Shown piece by piece: positions 10,588 to 22,596 of a stretch of 64,000 bases of DNA. Source of the stretch: Pseudophaeomoniella oleicola (Eukaryota; Ascomycota; Eurotiomycetes; Phaeomoniellales; Phaeomoniellaceae); the NCBI GenBank assembly GCA_003868215.1, contig QWDQ01000080.1, positions 27,101 through 91,100 on the forward strand, in the 5' to 3' direction. The notes under the pieces were generated by a model. It was not told where the DNA came from, searched no databases, and saw only the letters and a program-made list of their open reading frames with translations. Every line of letters begins with the position of its first letter. The stretch's first letter is position 1. The position numbers and the translations under genes are program-made.

Positions 10588-13357
10588 GTAGGAGGACTAG
10601 GTATGATGGGCATGGTCAACGTACGGGTATAGGGCCTTGGAGAAGCGACGAGTCATTCTGACTATTTCGCTGAGTTTCAGGTTGGCGGTGATAGCCCCAT
10701 GGGACATGATGACCATAGCAGTCACACGATGACATCCAGTAAAGCATCCAACTTCAAGCCCCTGGCTCCTCTTGCTCCAGCTACGGCATTTGAGCCTCCC
10801 ACAGCTGTGATCAAGGTCTTACTTGTTCAAGAGATGAAGAGCCAAGTGAAAGATCAGCCAGCATCTGTTGCGACTGACGCAGGAGGAGATGAGGCTAACG
10901 GACAACAAAAGGCCGGTTTAGCGATGGATCTTAGCAAGCTTCGCCTGACTATTGAGTGATCTTGGTGAGTTGGACAACGAGCCGGAAATCTTTCAGGACG
11001 AGTTGTGGGCCTACATAAGTTCATGACAGTGATTGGGTTGATGATGCCAAGGGGCTCACGGCATGTACTGTAGATGACTACGGCTACTTTGATCATTGAA
11101 ACATCGCAGGAATTTGAACATGGCCGCTGAAAGTAGGAATCGTGGATGTGCTCGACCGCGCAGGACAGACGTCGGCTTGGCAAAATAGCGAAAAATAGAT
11201 TCCGTAAAGACTGCAACTTATCCCTCCGTCTTGCGCTGTACCATCTTGAATCGTTGCTGCTGTACGCTACCGAGTATTTATGGTTAACGACAGGGGGACA
11301 TGAGGAAGCATATTTGAGCTGCTACTGAAAAACGCTAAATGTAGTCGCTCTGGCAAAGGTTTATGGTTTTGAATGATTGTATGAACAGCATTCACAATAC
11401 TGATCATTGGATGTGGGGTGTCATGGAGTGATGTTAAGACATGGTTACAGACCCCTGTAGTGTCTTTATTACCGGAAAGACAACTCGATTCTACTTTGGA
11501 TTCAGACGTGATTGAGGATATTTGCTTGCGTATTGAATTTCTCAATGGATCTTCTGCGCATCAATAAGATAAATACCCAAACTGTACGTCGTAACCTAAC
11601 ATCGTTGTGTATACCGTAGTCCTGTACATCATCATCTGATTCATTACAAAAGGACCTGAGAGATATAATGATATCATTACGGATATTATCAATTTTTCCA
11701 ACAAGCGACCCATTATCATCATATGATTTTTAATTATACATTCAGACATGCCCAGATTAAGCTCAATTGAAATAAAAAGTCACTACTCCAGTACTCACAA
11801 AAGGTGATACCAGCAAGACCAAACCGTGAGGTTGCTATTTGATATCTCACCAAATGGACAATTTGGACGATATCCAAAGAACCGAACCAATGACATAATC
11901 TTTGAACGACCATGCGATAGAACAGGAAGATACCCGTTCCGAGATCTTACCCGTAATACACATATTCCCACAAGCGGAGACACCCACGGGATCTGCATCA
12001 AGAGAAGCACCAGTCCACGTTGGGAGAGCTACTGAATCTACAAGATGATATCCTGGCCCTACGGTTAATGTCTCCTCTCGGGAATTGCTTCTGGTAAAAT
12101 CATCGTGAATGAGAAAAGCCCTGGAAGCCGTCACCTCTGGGCTCTAATCCGACAGATTGAAGATGAGATCACAGGTCTGCAAAAGAAATGGCGTAATCTA
12201 GCGAAAAAAGATACTTGCTCCATCTATATAACATGTGATCCGTGGATTTGGAAACGTCTTGACTATGGGCACATGTTCTGTCAATATTACAGGTTTGAGA
12301 CTGAGAGGATAACGAAGCGATGTTGTGTTTGTAAGTCTATGATTGTTAGGCATGGGCGGTCGTACTTTGCGGGAATAGTCTAGGCCGCCTACTCTGTATC
12401 GTGACCAATTTTGAGAGCTCATTTAGTAGAAAATACAAATATCTCCAATAGCTGACATGTTGAAGAACACAAACCACTGCACAGTCTGTAGCATGCCAAG
12501 TCCATTGCGTAAGTATGACCTGACTGACCGGGACGGACCCTCAAGGTGCATCTTGTTCGCTGAAGTGCATACGGTAAATATCGAATCACTTCTTCACAAT
12601 GCTTACTAATTTGCATTAGTACCCAAGTTGTAATTGTGCTGATCGCCAAATGAACTCGTGTATCTGCAATGAGAATGACACAATTTCCTGCTGTTGCGTC
12701 GCCCGCTCCAACAAATCTTGCTTTCTGATACTGCTAACTCCCTAATTTACGACTGAACCACATGAGATTTCTTCGATCACACCTTCGTCCGCATGACGGG
12801 AGGCACTTCAATGCTGGGATCAGCAGGACTACTGTCGTTGATGCCTACTGGTCGAGCTCGGTGATCTCTTCAAGGGTGTGACCACCCCACTGCTTTTGTA
12901 AGACGGGCCGACACTCCCGAGGAATGGTACCGGGAATGGTACCGGGAATGGATCGCCTAGTGTAATGATACTGTGACAAGAAAGATACGATTAGCCCACG
13001 ATACCGGTGATTCAGAGATGGCCCCGCAACGGGTAATAAATTCGTTAGAGGTGATCTTTCCAAAAACAGCTAGTGTCAGGGGAATGTTACTTCCTCAGGC
13101 ATATATTGAAGTAACAATACAGTATGGTAATATTGTAACATACCTTACCTATCTTACTGTACTAATAATACCACCGGTCAATTGGTCGAAGGCCAGACCA
13201 GGGAACACACGGTAACCTATCTACTTAGGTGATTTGAGGAGATTTGAAAGTCGAGGAAGTGGAAATAGCAGAAAATTGGGAAGGTAAATCAGCAGACTGA
13301 TCTCCCTTTGGTAAAATGTGATCGTTGATGCTCTGCAGCTGCCATTCTCTTTACTAC
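10588..13357. other. Gene-poor stretch
   Basis: About 2.8 kb with only short, unrecognised open frames on both strands. The longest, 11847-12134 on the minus strand and 10699-10959 on the plus strand, have no familiar motifs and no splice context that joins them into a gene. A small tandem repeat (GGAATGGTACCG units) lies at 12920-12950. The neighbouring exonuclease relic suggests that this stretch contains other eroded sequence, but I cannot identify it. Confidence 0.5.
12920..12951 (+). repeat. 12-bp tandem repeat
   Basis: GGAATGGTACCG occurs twice in full, followed by a partial third GGAATGG. It lies in non-coding DNA. Confidence 0.7.
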
Positions 13358-13366
13358 ATGCTCACG

Positions 13367-15689
13367 ATGGCTTCTCTTCCTGCTGTCATCTTACTATGGT
13401 GCGTCGCATCTCTCGAGTTTGTGCAGGGGCAGATATTCACCCAATATGTCATACCTCACAACTGGCCCGGCATCAGCCAGAGCTGCGGGCAAGCTTTGAA
13501 TACGACTGTTGCATGCCCTAGACTTCTAGCATTCATGATTCCTGAGTAAGCAGAAGCATTTCATCATCTGACCGCTCATTGTGCTCCTACAGAGAAGGCA
13601 TGAAGCTAATCAGAAGTAGCCTTCCACGTCTGAACCCCGAAAACTTGACCTCATTATGCACAACGTCTTGCCAGAGTTCATTGAACAGCGTGAGGCAAAC
13701 GATTCAACAAGGCTGTACTGCTAGTAATGATAAGATCACTTATGATGGCATGGTCTATCCAGGTAAATGACCCTTGCTTTCGATTTCATTGCGGTCCAAA
13801 GCTGACATGTAACGCCATTAATAGCTACGTATCTTGTTGATCAATTTCTTTTCGCCTACAGCGTTTCCTGCCGCAAAGATTCGTATGTTTTATATCCTGA
13901 AGACTAAATAAACTCGCGTTAATTACAAGCACAGGAATACTGGCGTATATTGTGACACATTGTCCACCCAATGGCTCCAGCTCGATACCGTGACTTCTGC
14001 AGAGGAGTGCTCCGACTGCCAATTGGGAACTACTCAGCTTCAATTAAACTCGCCATTTGGATACGACGACGACCTCGCATCTGATTATGTATCTACTACT
14101 TCTTCTTGTGGTATTGCCAACTATCCATTCACCAAACCAGGGACATATGCACTAGGGACTGCCACCCCAACGACAACTACCGCTTCTGTCTCCGGTTCCA
14201 CTGCCACAGACTCAACACCGACGGCAACATGCTACAGCTCTTACCAAGTGCAAACAGGCGATACGTGCGACAGCATAACTGAGGCTAAAAATGTGAGCAC
14301 GTACTCTATCTGGTCACAGAATGATATAGGATCAGATTGCTCCAATCTCACAGTTGGTTCGACCTTATGCCTACAGGGTGGATGTCAGACATATCTCGTG
14401 CAGCCGACAGACACATGCGAGTCAATTATAGCAGCAAGCAACAACAATGGAACCCTTTTGACCGATGGGCAATTTGTCATTTGGAATCCAAATATTGACG
14501 TACTATGCAGAAATCTGCATCTTTGGGATAACACGTATTTTTGCCTGAGGTTGGTTCAAAATCCCTTTGCCTGTGGTAGTACGTACAGATACTCAACGAT
14601 TATCTAGCCGCCCTCTGGGATTTATTGATGGACCAGATCCTTTCGATACCTCAGACTCTAATGATACAGCCACAACCAGCGCTACCTGGTCGCCAGCCAC
14701 AGTCACAAGTGAGCCACAGCTGCCTACCGCTCCCGGTACGGTTCAAGATTGTTCAAATTATCAGAATTATCGGGCCATTGTTGCCTATCAAGACGCCTTT
14801 TATCAGCCCACTGATCCGACACCCGGTTATATCGTCAATGATTGTGATTACGTAGCCTCGGACTATGGAGTCGCCTTGGACGATTTTCTAACATGGAATC
14901 CTAGTCTGAATGCAACCAATTGCAGGCTGGCTCCAGGTTACAGCTATTGTGCTTTTCAGTCAGGTTATGGTAAGACTTCGAGAACGATGATCGAATTGAG
15001 AAGATATTAACTTGACAACAGCTGAGCCATCGCGGGTCTCGACCGATGGCTGTGTAGACATTGACCCGTCCACAGTGCCGTCAGGAACAAGCAGCGGCTG
15101 CACCTGCTATGCACGAGTATTTGGATGGGGTTTCAACGGCTCGTATACTTGTGACGACATCGTTGCAGACTACGACATCACTACTTCTCAGCTACAAAGC
15201 TGGAATCCCTGGCTTGGTTCCGATTGTGACACTGGACTTTATAGCGATCTAGAGGAGGACGACAGCAGTCGAGCCGTCTGCGTGGGTCTTGGCAGTGGCA
15301 GTGGCAGTGGCGGCGACGGCGGCGGCAGCGGTGGTGGTACAAACATCGCTTGCTCAACGAATGTTGAGGTTGCCGTCAATTTCAAACTTCTCCATACTAC
15401 CCTCTGGGGTCAGAATGACTTCGTGACCGGAAATATCACAGAGCTGACCTTCTGGTCGACATCGGCAGTTCCCCTCTCAGCAGACGGTTATACCTCCACA
15501 AGCCCGCTCTGGGCTACCACGGTGAACATATTGCCTGGAGTGTCGTTCGAGTACAAGTATTACCAGACGGAGGGCGTCGCTACAAATGTTACTTGGGAGG
15601 GAAACCAGAATACCCCTTCAGGAAATCGGATGTTCACTGTGCCATGTGATGTCACAGATGTCACAGTCAATGACCGTTGGCAAGAATAG
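13367..15689 (+). CDS. Secreted multi-LysM protein fused to a C-terminal CBM20 module
   Basis: Six exons (13367-13545, 13593-13762, 13825-13882, 13935-14549, 14608-14969, 15022-15689) keep one frame and give 683 residues. The start has a good context (ACGATGG), with an in-frame ATG three codons upstream as alternative. The first 21 residues are a signal peptide. A cysteine-rich N-terminal domain typical of large fungal LysM proteins follows, then four LysM-like domains, for example YQVQTGDTCDSI and YLVQPTDTCESI, each containing a WNP- or WSQN-type block. A Gly/Ser linker (GSGSGSGGDGGGSGGG) leads to about 110 residues that match CBM20: VAVNFKLLHTTLWGQND, ELTFWSTSAVPLSADGY, LWATTVNILPG, FEYKYYQ, VTWEGNQN, VTVNDRW. 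LysM modules bind chitin or related glycans; CBM20 binds starch-like alpha-glucan. The protein is probably extracellular or wall-bound. The fourth intron starts GTTGGT, an unusual donor. Confidence 0.88.
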
Positions 15690-16434
15690 GCCGCCAGATC
15701 GAGTGCTGATGGATTAACTATACCATGGTGAAGAATATGGGGTTAGTTAGAATATTCTATGTATGGACCACAAGATTGCTTTCTACTCATTCCCAACATC
15801 CCGTCGATTTGACAACATCATGTGAAATAAAACAAAATACACTCCGTCCCCCTCGGTAGCAAAGTCGTAATTTGAAGATTGATAGCTGACACGCGAACTT
15901 CTGATAAGAACAAAAAAGGGGGTGGTGCTGCCCATACAGAAAGATTTTCACTTTTTCGAGATAGATCGGTAATTCCTGAGGGAGACACAAGGCCAAATCT
16001 CGATCGACTCGCCCCCTTCCCACCCTTTGATCATCTCCTCGGACGAAGATACAGAAGTCCCAAATCCCGCTTCTCGTCCTTTGCAATTCTCTCTAAAAAT
16101 CCCCCCCCAATCTAACCCGAATTCATCAATTCCCGAAAGGGAAAATTTTCCTGAGCCCCTCCATCATTGATGGCTAGAGGCGTAAGGGAGATTGCCTCAA
16201 TGGCGTGGGTCGGTGAGAGACTCAGGGGGAGGGGGCGGGGGTTTGAGAAGTAACGTATTGAGTCACGGATTGTGACAATTCAACTACTTTCAGGAGGCTC
16301 TTCACATCGAGCAGGGACGCTTTTTCCTAGTCAGAAACTGAAAAGTGTTAGGAGTCAAAGAGACATACGTCCCTCGATTGTAATTCTACTTTTGTTGTGA
16401 ACAACATCTCAGCATTTTTGTCTTCATCCATACG
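15690..16434. other. Intergenic region between two secreted-protein genes
   Basis: Contains the 3' end of the LysM-CBM20 gene and the promoter of the small secreted protein. A GGGGGAGGGGGCGGGGG tract lies near 16227-16242. No coding sequence is recognised. Confidence 0.5.
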
Positions 16435-17029
16435 ATGCGAAATCTTTTGACGATTATCGCCAGCATTGGCCTCCTAGGAGCATGCAGTGCGGATCAGGGT
16501 CCGAACCCAAGCCTCAGCGCTCTGCGTCTCTCTCCCGATCAGTTTGGCAGCAACTCCTCCGTCACGACGGTGCCTAATTGCCAAGGGGTCCCAAACGGCT
16601 TGTCGACAAATGGAACCTGTGCAGTGACAGGGACTATCACGAAGACCGGTGTCTATCCTATCAACATGTGGTAAGTTTTTAAACCATCTCAGAGAGAATG
16701 ACAGAGTCAATCAATGTTTATACTGACTTCTCCTTTTTTTTTTCTCCCTCTCAAGGCCGAATCAACCCCTTGTAAAGCGACCAGAGCATTGTGCAGGATA
16801 TTGCCATCGCAGAGTTGGAAATTATAGTACATCTTTTGGAGCACAGCTTATGACCGCGAACTTAACGATGGGAGCGAATTCAACGATGGGAGTCAATGGC
16901 TTGAGGAGCAACGGGACCTATGCGTGCGCGTGCTTCGACAGCAGCATCGCGACGTTGAAGGTGACCGCATCGGCGAATTCTTCAACCGTGTTTTATGATG
17001 CCAGCTGTTTTGTATGCCGGGGAAATTGA
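16435..17029 (+). CDS. Small secreted cysteine-rich protein (candidate effector-like)
   Basis: Two exons, 16435-16670 and 16756-17029, joined across an 85-base intron (GTAAGT...TCAAG), encode 169 residues. Residues 1-19 form a signal peptide (MRNLLTIIASIGLLGACSA). The mature part has eight cysteines, in NCQG, TCAV, HCAGYC, ACAC, SCFVC contexts, so up to four disulphides are possible. It carries several N-glycosylation sequons (NSS, NGT, NYS, NLT, NST). A short internal repeat, TMGAN/TMGVN, comes from an 18-base duplication. I recognise no family. Size, secretion signal and cysteine content fit the broad class of small secreted fungal proteins that includes effectors. It lies just downstream of, and in the same orientation as, the LysM-CBM20 gene. 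Function is unknown. Confidence 0.75.
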
Positions 17030-17373
17030 TATCTGAAGAGGTGCAACTTGGGAATAGATCTTCGTCCCCTTCTCCTTGTCCAGCCGCTCACGGTCTTCTG
17101 AAAAATCTTTTCTCGGGATCGCATGATGGGGGACAGACAGATGGGTGTGGTCGGAGGACTAAGATGAATGTTATGAAAAGGATAACGTAGAGCATAATGT
17201 TATCCCTTCGCCGACCATTTCAAATATCTCGAGCTCTGCCCATGCATTTGTATGTCTTTTGACGAGATCCATCTTACAAATCAAGATATGTAACCCGAAT
17301 GAACAGGATTTATAGACGAATCAAGCATCAAAACTATACAGAGTCTGTAGATCTCCACACCAGGATTCGTCTT
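17030..17373. other. Convergent intergenic region
   Basis: The 3' ends of the small secreted protein gene and of the leftward frame-disrupted gene face each other here. No coding signal is seen. Confidence 0.45.
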
Positions 17374-18631
17374 TCATCCATCCGCCATGCCGGGCAATGG
17401 TACACGAACATAGTACCACGCCATGGGAGCCATCAGCAACGCGAACACTTCAACCCACGCATCAAGTTCAACTCTTCCCCAAGAGAAGTCCTCTTCGTCT
17501 TCGTCAACGTAGTCGTCTACTTCCTCTCCTTCCCTATCGAGAGTCTCACTCTCTTCTTCTCCTTTGAAACTGTTAGCAATATCCCAAAACAAAGAAGTTC
17601 GTTTTTTCTTCTCTCCTTACCCTTATCGCTATCGAGCCAACTTATCAGATTGACATAGCCCGGGTCAGCACCTTGCTCCTCTGCAAGCACGCTCTTCATT
17701 GCATCTTCGTCTACATGCACACAGAAATCCCATCCACGATTTCGTTTGCTATACGCCGTTATATTCACTTCTGGGCTGTTGTTTTCCGGAGGAGATCTCT
17801 CTGCCATCTCTAACTCTCCTTCGGGGCGACGCCACACGGCGAACCGCTCAGTGACATCTTGTATGGAAGCGCCATCAAGCTGCTCGGAATCTTCGATGAC
17901 TGTCCATTTCAGCGAAGATTCAAGGTCAATTCCATTGTAATCTGAGAGACGTCGATGGGTTTTCTCTCGGTACATTGTCATGAAGCGATCCCAAAGGGTT
18001 TGATCGGAGTACGTGCATCGATAAATCACCCATCCCCAAGCGTGCGACCCCTCCTTGGTCAACACACTTTTTGGTACCATGTGTGAAGGGCCTCTAATCT
18101 CTCAAATATTCCATATGTCTCCTCCAATCTCTTCTCATCATCAGAAGGATCTGCCAGAGCTACGTTCCTTGTGATGTGGAACCCTTGGCGTCTTGCACTT
18201 CTCCTGATACCACAAATGGCTTTCCAAAACTTGGCTAATCCGCTCTCTACTAATACAACCCACGTGATGTCTGATCTTGTCTCCAATGACCGTACCATCG
18301 CGTCATATCTTGCAAAATCCTCATCACTCGACTCATCAGGCATCAATATTGGAGCTAGAGCACGTTCCAGCGTTTTTGAAATATAACGAGCCTCGCGTAG
18401 GGTTTTATGTTGAGAGTCGGGAATTTCTGGATATGGAAAGTATTTTGCCAAGCGCTGCAGCATTTCGCTGGTGAAAGCGGCATTCGAGCCAGTTCCAGCA
18501 ACGACACTGGAGGTGAGAAGTTGGCTCATTTTTTCTCGACGAGTGGAGGTTATGAATTCTTGTGGGTTTTTGAAAAGTAATGGCAAGAACTCGAGGGAAA
18601 AGGTTTTTGGGATGACTCTGAACATAAGCAA
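17374..18631 (-). pseudogene. Frame-disrupted gene of a fungal family of unknown function
   Basis: Three abutting frames on the minus strand read as one protein of roughly 400 residues. The first (18529 or 18631 down to 18059) ends ...LEALHTWYQK. The second (18080 to 17517) continues GSHAWGWVIYRCTYSDQ, LKWTVIEDSEQLDGA, FCVHVDEDAMKSVL and GYVNL, a block order I know from fungal proteins of unknown function. The third (17592 to 17374) is an acidic C-terminus ending AWYYVRVPLPGMADG. Both switches are the same kind and both occur at runs of A on the coding strand (AAAAA near 18070, AAAAAA near 17605), as if one A were missing each time. No intron fits the first gap (26 bases at most). Either a recent pseudogene or homopolymer under-calling in the assembly. 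Confidence 0.65.
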
Positions 18632-19212
18632 GTTAAGATGTTCAGAAGAAAGAAATCACAGGATATGCCCAGGGTCGAGTTGAAATGGAGGTTTAGACGG
18701 TGCTTTACCTATTCGGGTGGCTATCTCAGTATTTCGGTATCCCCAATGAAGGATCTCGGTCGGCTCACTTACCCGACACAGGTAGAGGATAGCAAACTAT
18801 GAGTTTCTTCTTTCTAGCTAGCAAGTATATTAGCTATAACGTAGTAGCATTGACATAGGTAGCTACCTACTCTCGGTAGATAAAACTGGAAAAATAAATC
18901 TTTAAGTGCTGATCTCATCAGCCAGATTTCATATAATAACTGTTTTCAAGTAGTTGATCACGTGTTACAAGCATAAGGTAGGAGTCACTCTGAGTCGTCT
19001 TGCTCCCTGTGCTCAGGGTGGCATGTATCACCGCTCAGCCTAATTAAGGTGAGGTTGGGGCAGAATACTATCATCCCCACCGAGGTTCGCAAGCGTCATA
19101 TCCGCTCAGTTGATGCCCATGCCCCACGGAATCGCCGACTCCATGCCCGAGAGGACATCACCTGCGCAACGTTCAACGCACCTTTTTCGTGCGGTTGCCA
19201 ACACTGTTAATC
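18632..19212. other. Divergent intergenic region
   Basis: Promoter space between the leftward disrupted gene and the rightward Nudix gene. A TAGGTAGCTACCTA palindrome lies near 18857-18870. No coding sequence is seen. Confidence 0.45.
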
Positions 19213-20118
19213 ATGCCCGGACAGGACCCCAAGGCAACAGATGCGAAGGTCCTCAAAGAAGAGCCGCTGGTATTGCTAGAGACCATGACCCATTCAACTA
19301 TGACAAACTGACTTCTCGCTTCAACAGTATCCGAAGGATGCAGTATGGATGCGCCTGAAGAAGATCATCTATAAAGATCCCTTTGGCAAGACGAGAGATT
19401 GGGAATCTGCTGAAAGAACGGTACAGCTCACGTGAAGTACCTACGCCAGCACTATGTTTGGTCTTCGCATCAGTCAATCATGACCATGTTCGAGACCGGT
19501 AATTGATCTGCGACTAACCGGTTCCCATCAGACCAGACCCAAATCCGCACAAGCCGACGGTGTAGGCGTGGTTGCGATCCTACAGAAGCCTGCTGGTCCA
19601 GAGCTTTTGTTGCAAAAACAGTTCCGACCTCCTGCAAATAAGGTCATGATTGAAGTACCATCAGGTCTTATTGACGCAGGGGAATCACCAGTGCAATCCG
19701 CTGTGAGAGAGCTGAGGGAAGAGACTGGGTATATTGGAACAGCCGAGGAGGGCTCAGATGATACGATGATAATGTTCAATGGTAGGCTTGTTATCGATAG
19801 CACTCCCGTTTACCTATCCTCTGGGTCACACTGCTCTTTCATGATAATCTGACAATTAGTCTCCTCGCAGACCCGGGCTTTTGTAACACCAACACTTTGA
19901 TGATCCACGTCAAAGTTGACATGACAGATCCCCGCAATCAAGACTTGAAACCAGAATTGGAGGAAAATGAATTCATCGAAACATTCTCCCTACCCCTCAA
20001 GACGTTATGGGAAGATCTCAAACGTCTTGATCGCGAAGGGTATGCCGTTGACGCTAGGGTTGGAACGCTGGCCGAAGGATTTGAAATGGGAAGACGGTTT
20101 GCTGGGGGCAAGATATGA
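19213..20118 (+). CDS. Nudix hydrolase, ADP-sugar pyrophosphatase (Ysa1-like)
   Basis: Four exons (19213-19269, 19328-19420, 19532-19781, 19871-20118) give 215 residues in frame. The Nudix box is complete: G-x5-E-x7-REL-x-EE-x-G, seen as GLIDAGESPVQSAVRELREE followed by TGY. Upstream are KPAGPELLLQKQFRPP and IEVPSG, and downstream NDPGFCNTNTLMIHVKVDM and EENEFIETFSLPL. These are the marks of the ADP-ribose/ADP-sugar diphosphatase branch represented by yeast Ysa1. The enzyme hydrolyses ADP-ribose to AMP and ribose 5-phosphate, limiting free ADP-ribose in the cytosol. There is no targeting sequence. Substrate specificity is from family resemblance. Exon 1 is short, with a start supported by frame and by the domain beginning right after it. 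Confidence 0.92.
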
Positions 20119-22004
20119 TCATCTGAACAGCATGTGACATGCTGGAAGGGAATAGCCGCCGCTGTCATATTCCATTCCTCGAGAGGGTTCAAGCCGGAGC
20201 TCTTGCAGCAAGGAAACTTGGGTTCATATGCGACCTGTCAGAATTCATTGTTGACGGGAGAAGTGGTGGAAAGGTTGGGCATTTTATGAAGCTCTCCTTT
20301 ATGGAATGTGAAGCAGCACAGTTCTTTTTCCTAGACTGAGTGTTGTCTCGAACCTCTCTCTCTCTCTCTCTTCCCAGCCCCTTCAGCAAGTCAACCACAT
20401 CTAACCTGAAACTCTCCTTACATAGAGTACACTCTTCAAAGACAAAACTTCCTCTTTCCGATCAAACATTCCTTAGAGATATCCATCCCTCTTTCCTTTC
20501 CTTTTTGTGCTTATCGCTTTGCTTCCCTCACATGACATTATGCATGCATGCATAACTTGCTATAATATGCACACACTACCGTCCCCTACCTACCTTACCT
20601 GCCTTACCTATCTACCCTACCTACCCTACCGCATCGTTGCATATGCAACCACTTCTTTCAAGAATGTTCCCTCTCTTTTTCCCTTATCACATGCCTCTCC
20701 CTACCTCAGTCCTTTATCTACTTTCATACCTACCTACCTACCTCTCTCCTCTCTCTACATGCATTGCATTTGCATTACCATCATATCATGCAACCACTTC
20801 CTTCGACTCACTACTACTCTTTTCCTTTTTCACTCCATACCGCCCCTCTCACCCCCGCCCCCCTCTTTCTCAGCGAATACTACGCCCACCCAGAGTCTAG
20901 ACCTTACCTAATGATAGGAAGTTTTTCTCCCCTCCCCCTTACATCCTAAATCTTGATTTCTGTCCTGCCCGCTAATCCTCTACCCCCGCCCCTGCTGTCC
21001 TGTCCTGTCCTGTCGTTGACCCCCTCTTCATTATTTCTTTCCTATTCGTTGGTTCGTTCGTTCGTTCGAATGGTTTAGATTCGATCTGATCTGATATCAT
21101 CCGTGCATTCCATCCGTCCATCGATCGGCCCTTTTTCAACACTCCGAGAAAGTAGATGATTAGAGATTAAGATAGATAGATAGATGGTAGTAGTGGCCAG
21201 GGTACTAAATACTGTTAAACTTACTCAGTTGCTCAGCCAATCTACCTAGAGAGAGAGAGATAGCGAGAAGAACAGAAAGGGGAACTTGGGTAAATGATTT
21301 TCGCAATGTTTTTTCTTTTCCGGTTTTAATAATAATAATAATAATGATTGCAAACGAGAAACCCCCGTTCAATTTGGGGGTAAATTTTTCGATGATGGGA
21401 CTTAATAATTCGTTCTTTTAAGAAAACCTTTCATGTCTTGTTGTTCGTTAAGAGAGAGAAAGAGAGAGATGATAGGATTGTAAAACTGTACCCCCAATGA
21501 TATTCATGATATTGATGCTGCTGCTGCTGCTGCAAGTCTTATCTCTCTTACACGATGACAAAACGTATGATGATGATGGAAAGATGAGCAAGGCAGTCCA
21601 TGACATGTCATCGTACAACAACAACAATATGCGAAGACAAGTAACTAGCTACCTAGGGCTAGCTTATGCAATCAATGCGGAAAAAGAAGAAAGAGTCTGT
21701 ATCCAGCTAGCGAGATCCAGAGTGAAGAAGCGGCGCAGATGTATGATAAGAAAAAGGAAATAGACGTGACGGTTCGTTGGTCGTTGGACATTTTCCGGAG
21801 GATAGGCGGAAGAAATGGGGGGGGGGGGGGGGGGGGGGGGGGGGAATCTCTTCTCCTGATCCTTTCCTTCCCTCCCACCCTGCCTCCCTCCTTTTTGGAA
21901 GCCCTTGATTGATTTTTCCTCCCATCCATCCATCCATCCAACCTTGCCCATGTAGGCTCCCTTCTCGCCGTACAACAATTTGTTGAAGAAACAACACCAT
22001 CCGA
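20119..22004. other. Convergent low-complexity intergenic region
   Basis: Nearly 1.9 kb of strongly strand-biased sequence: pyrimidine-rich 20340-21000 with many TACC repeats (about 20584-20632), GTTC repeats near 21050-21066, GATA repeats near 21170-21185, AATAAT near 21330, and a 28-base G run. Open frames here are of low complexity and are not credible genes. Confidence 0.6.
21817..21844 (+). repeat. Homopolymer run of 28 G
   Basis: Uninterrupted G run in non-coding DNA. Such a run is prone to length error in sequencing and in vivo, and its true length is uncertain. Confidence 0.9.
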
Positions 22005-22596
22005 TCATCGGCTTCTCACTTTGATCTCTCCCAGCCGTCCGGTGATGACCAGGCCCTCATCATCTGTCGTTTCCTTAGCCCTTCTGCTCATCCATTGCTT
22101 TACTTTCTCGAACGCATTTTGGCTGTCGCTGCCCACTGGAACAACGGGGGCGGCGAGGTTTCCTAGCGAGGCTGACGCCGGGGTAGATTTAGAGCCAGGG
22201 AGCTTGGCAGTACTGTAGCCGTCAATCGTGGTGGTGAAGGTGAATTCGTCCCCTTCGGTGGAGGACGACGGTGGTATTGAGGGCGACGAAGAGCCGTGGC
22301 TGTGTGACGTGTGGAGGAGGTGTTGAAGGTGTGAGGCGCCGTGTTCCGGGTATACGGACTCGTAGGCGCTGGCGCGGACATGGTTGGGATTTAGAGCGTG
22401 CTCAATATCATGCTGAAGTAGAATCTGTTAGAGACGGCCTGGCAAGGAAACGAGGCAAGGATAGCAGCTCGGGACTAACTTCATTCACACCACTTATACG
22501 TAGTATCTCGATCTGTGATGCCAACGGTAATGGTGCAGCATTGACTGCAGAAAAGAAAGCGAGGGAGGATGCGAGGATGACACTCTTGAGCATCAT
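22005..22596 (-). CDS. Small secreted protein of unknown function
   Basis: Two exons, 22596-22480 and 22412-22005, with a 67-base intron (GTTAGT...TTCAG), encode 174 residues. The first 20 residues (MMLKSVILASSLAFFSAVNA) are a clear signal peptide followed by APLPLAS. The mature chain has no cysteine. It contains a His/Ser-rich segment (HLQHLLHTSHSHGSSSPS), then a Thr-rich part with FTFTTTIDGYSTAKLPG, and ends with a more charged helix (FEKVKQWMSRRAKET). I recognise no domain. A second in-frame ATG directly follows the first. The splice is supported because it links the signal peptide to a long open frame with no frame conflict. Confidence 0.66.

Noticed and set aside
18059-18080. A tiny intron joining the two frames of the unknown-function gene
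   Set aside because: The largest GT...AG interval available is about 26 bases, below the fungal splicing minimum.
20507-20911. Long plus-strand open frames rich in Tyr, Pro, Ser and Leu
   Set aside because: They arise from a TACC/CT-rich tract; all frames are open because the sequence lacks purines. No start context, splice sites or domain.
21664-22008. Minus-strand frames with a poly-proline block
   Set aside because: The proline run is simply the translated 28-base G run; three frames show the same effect.
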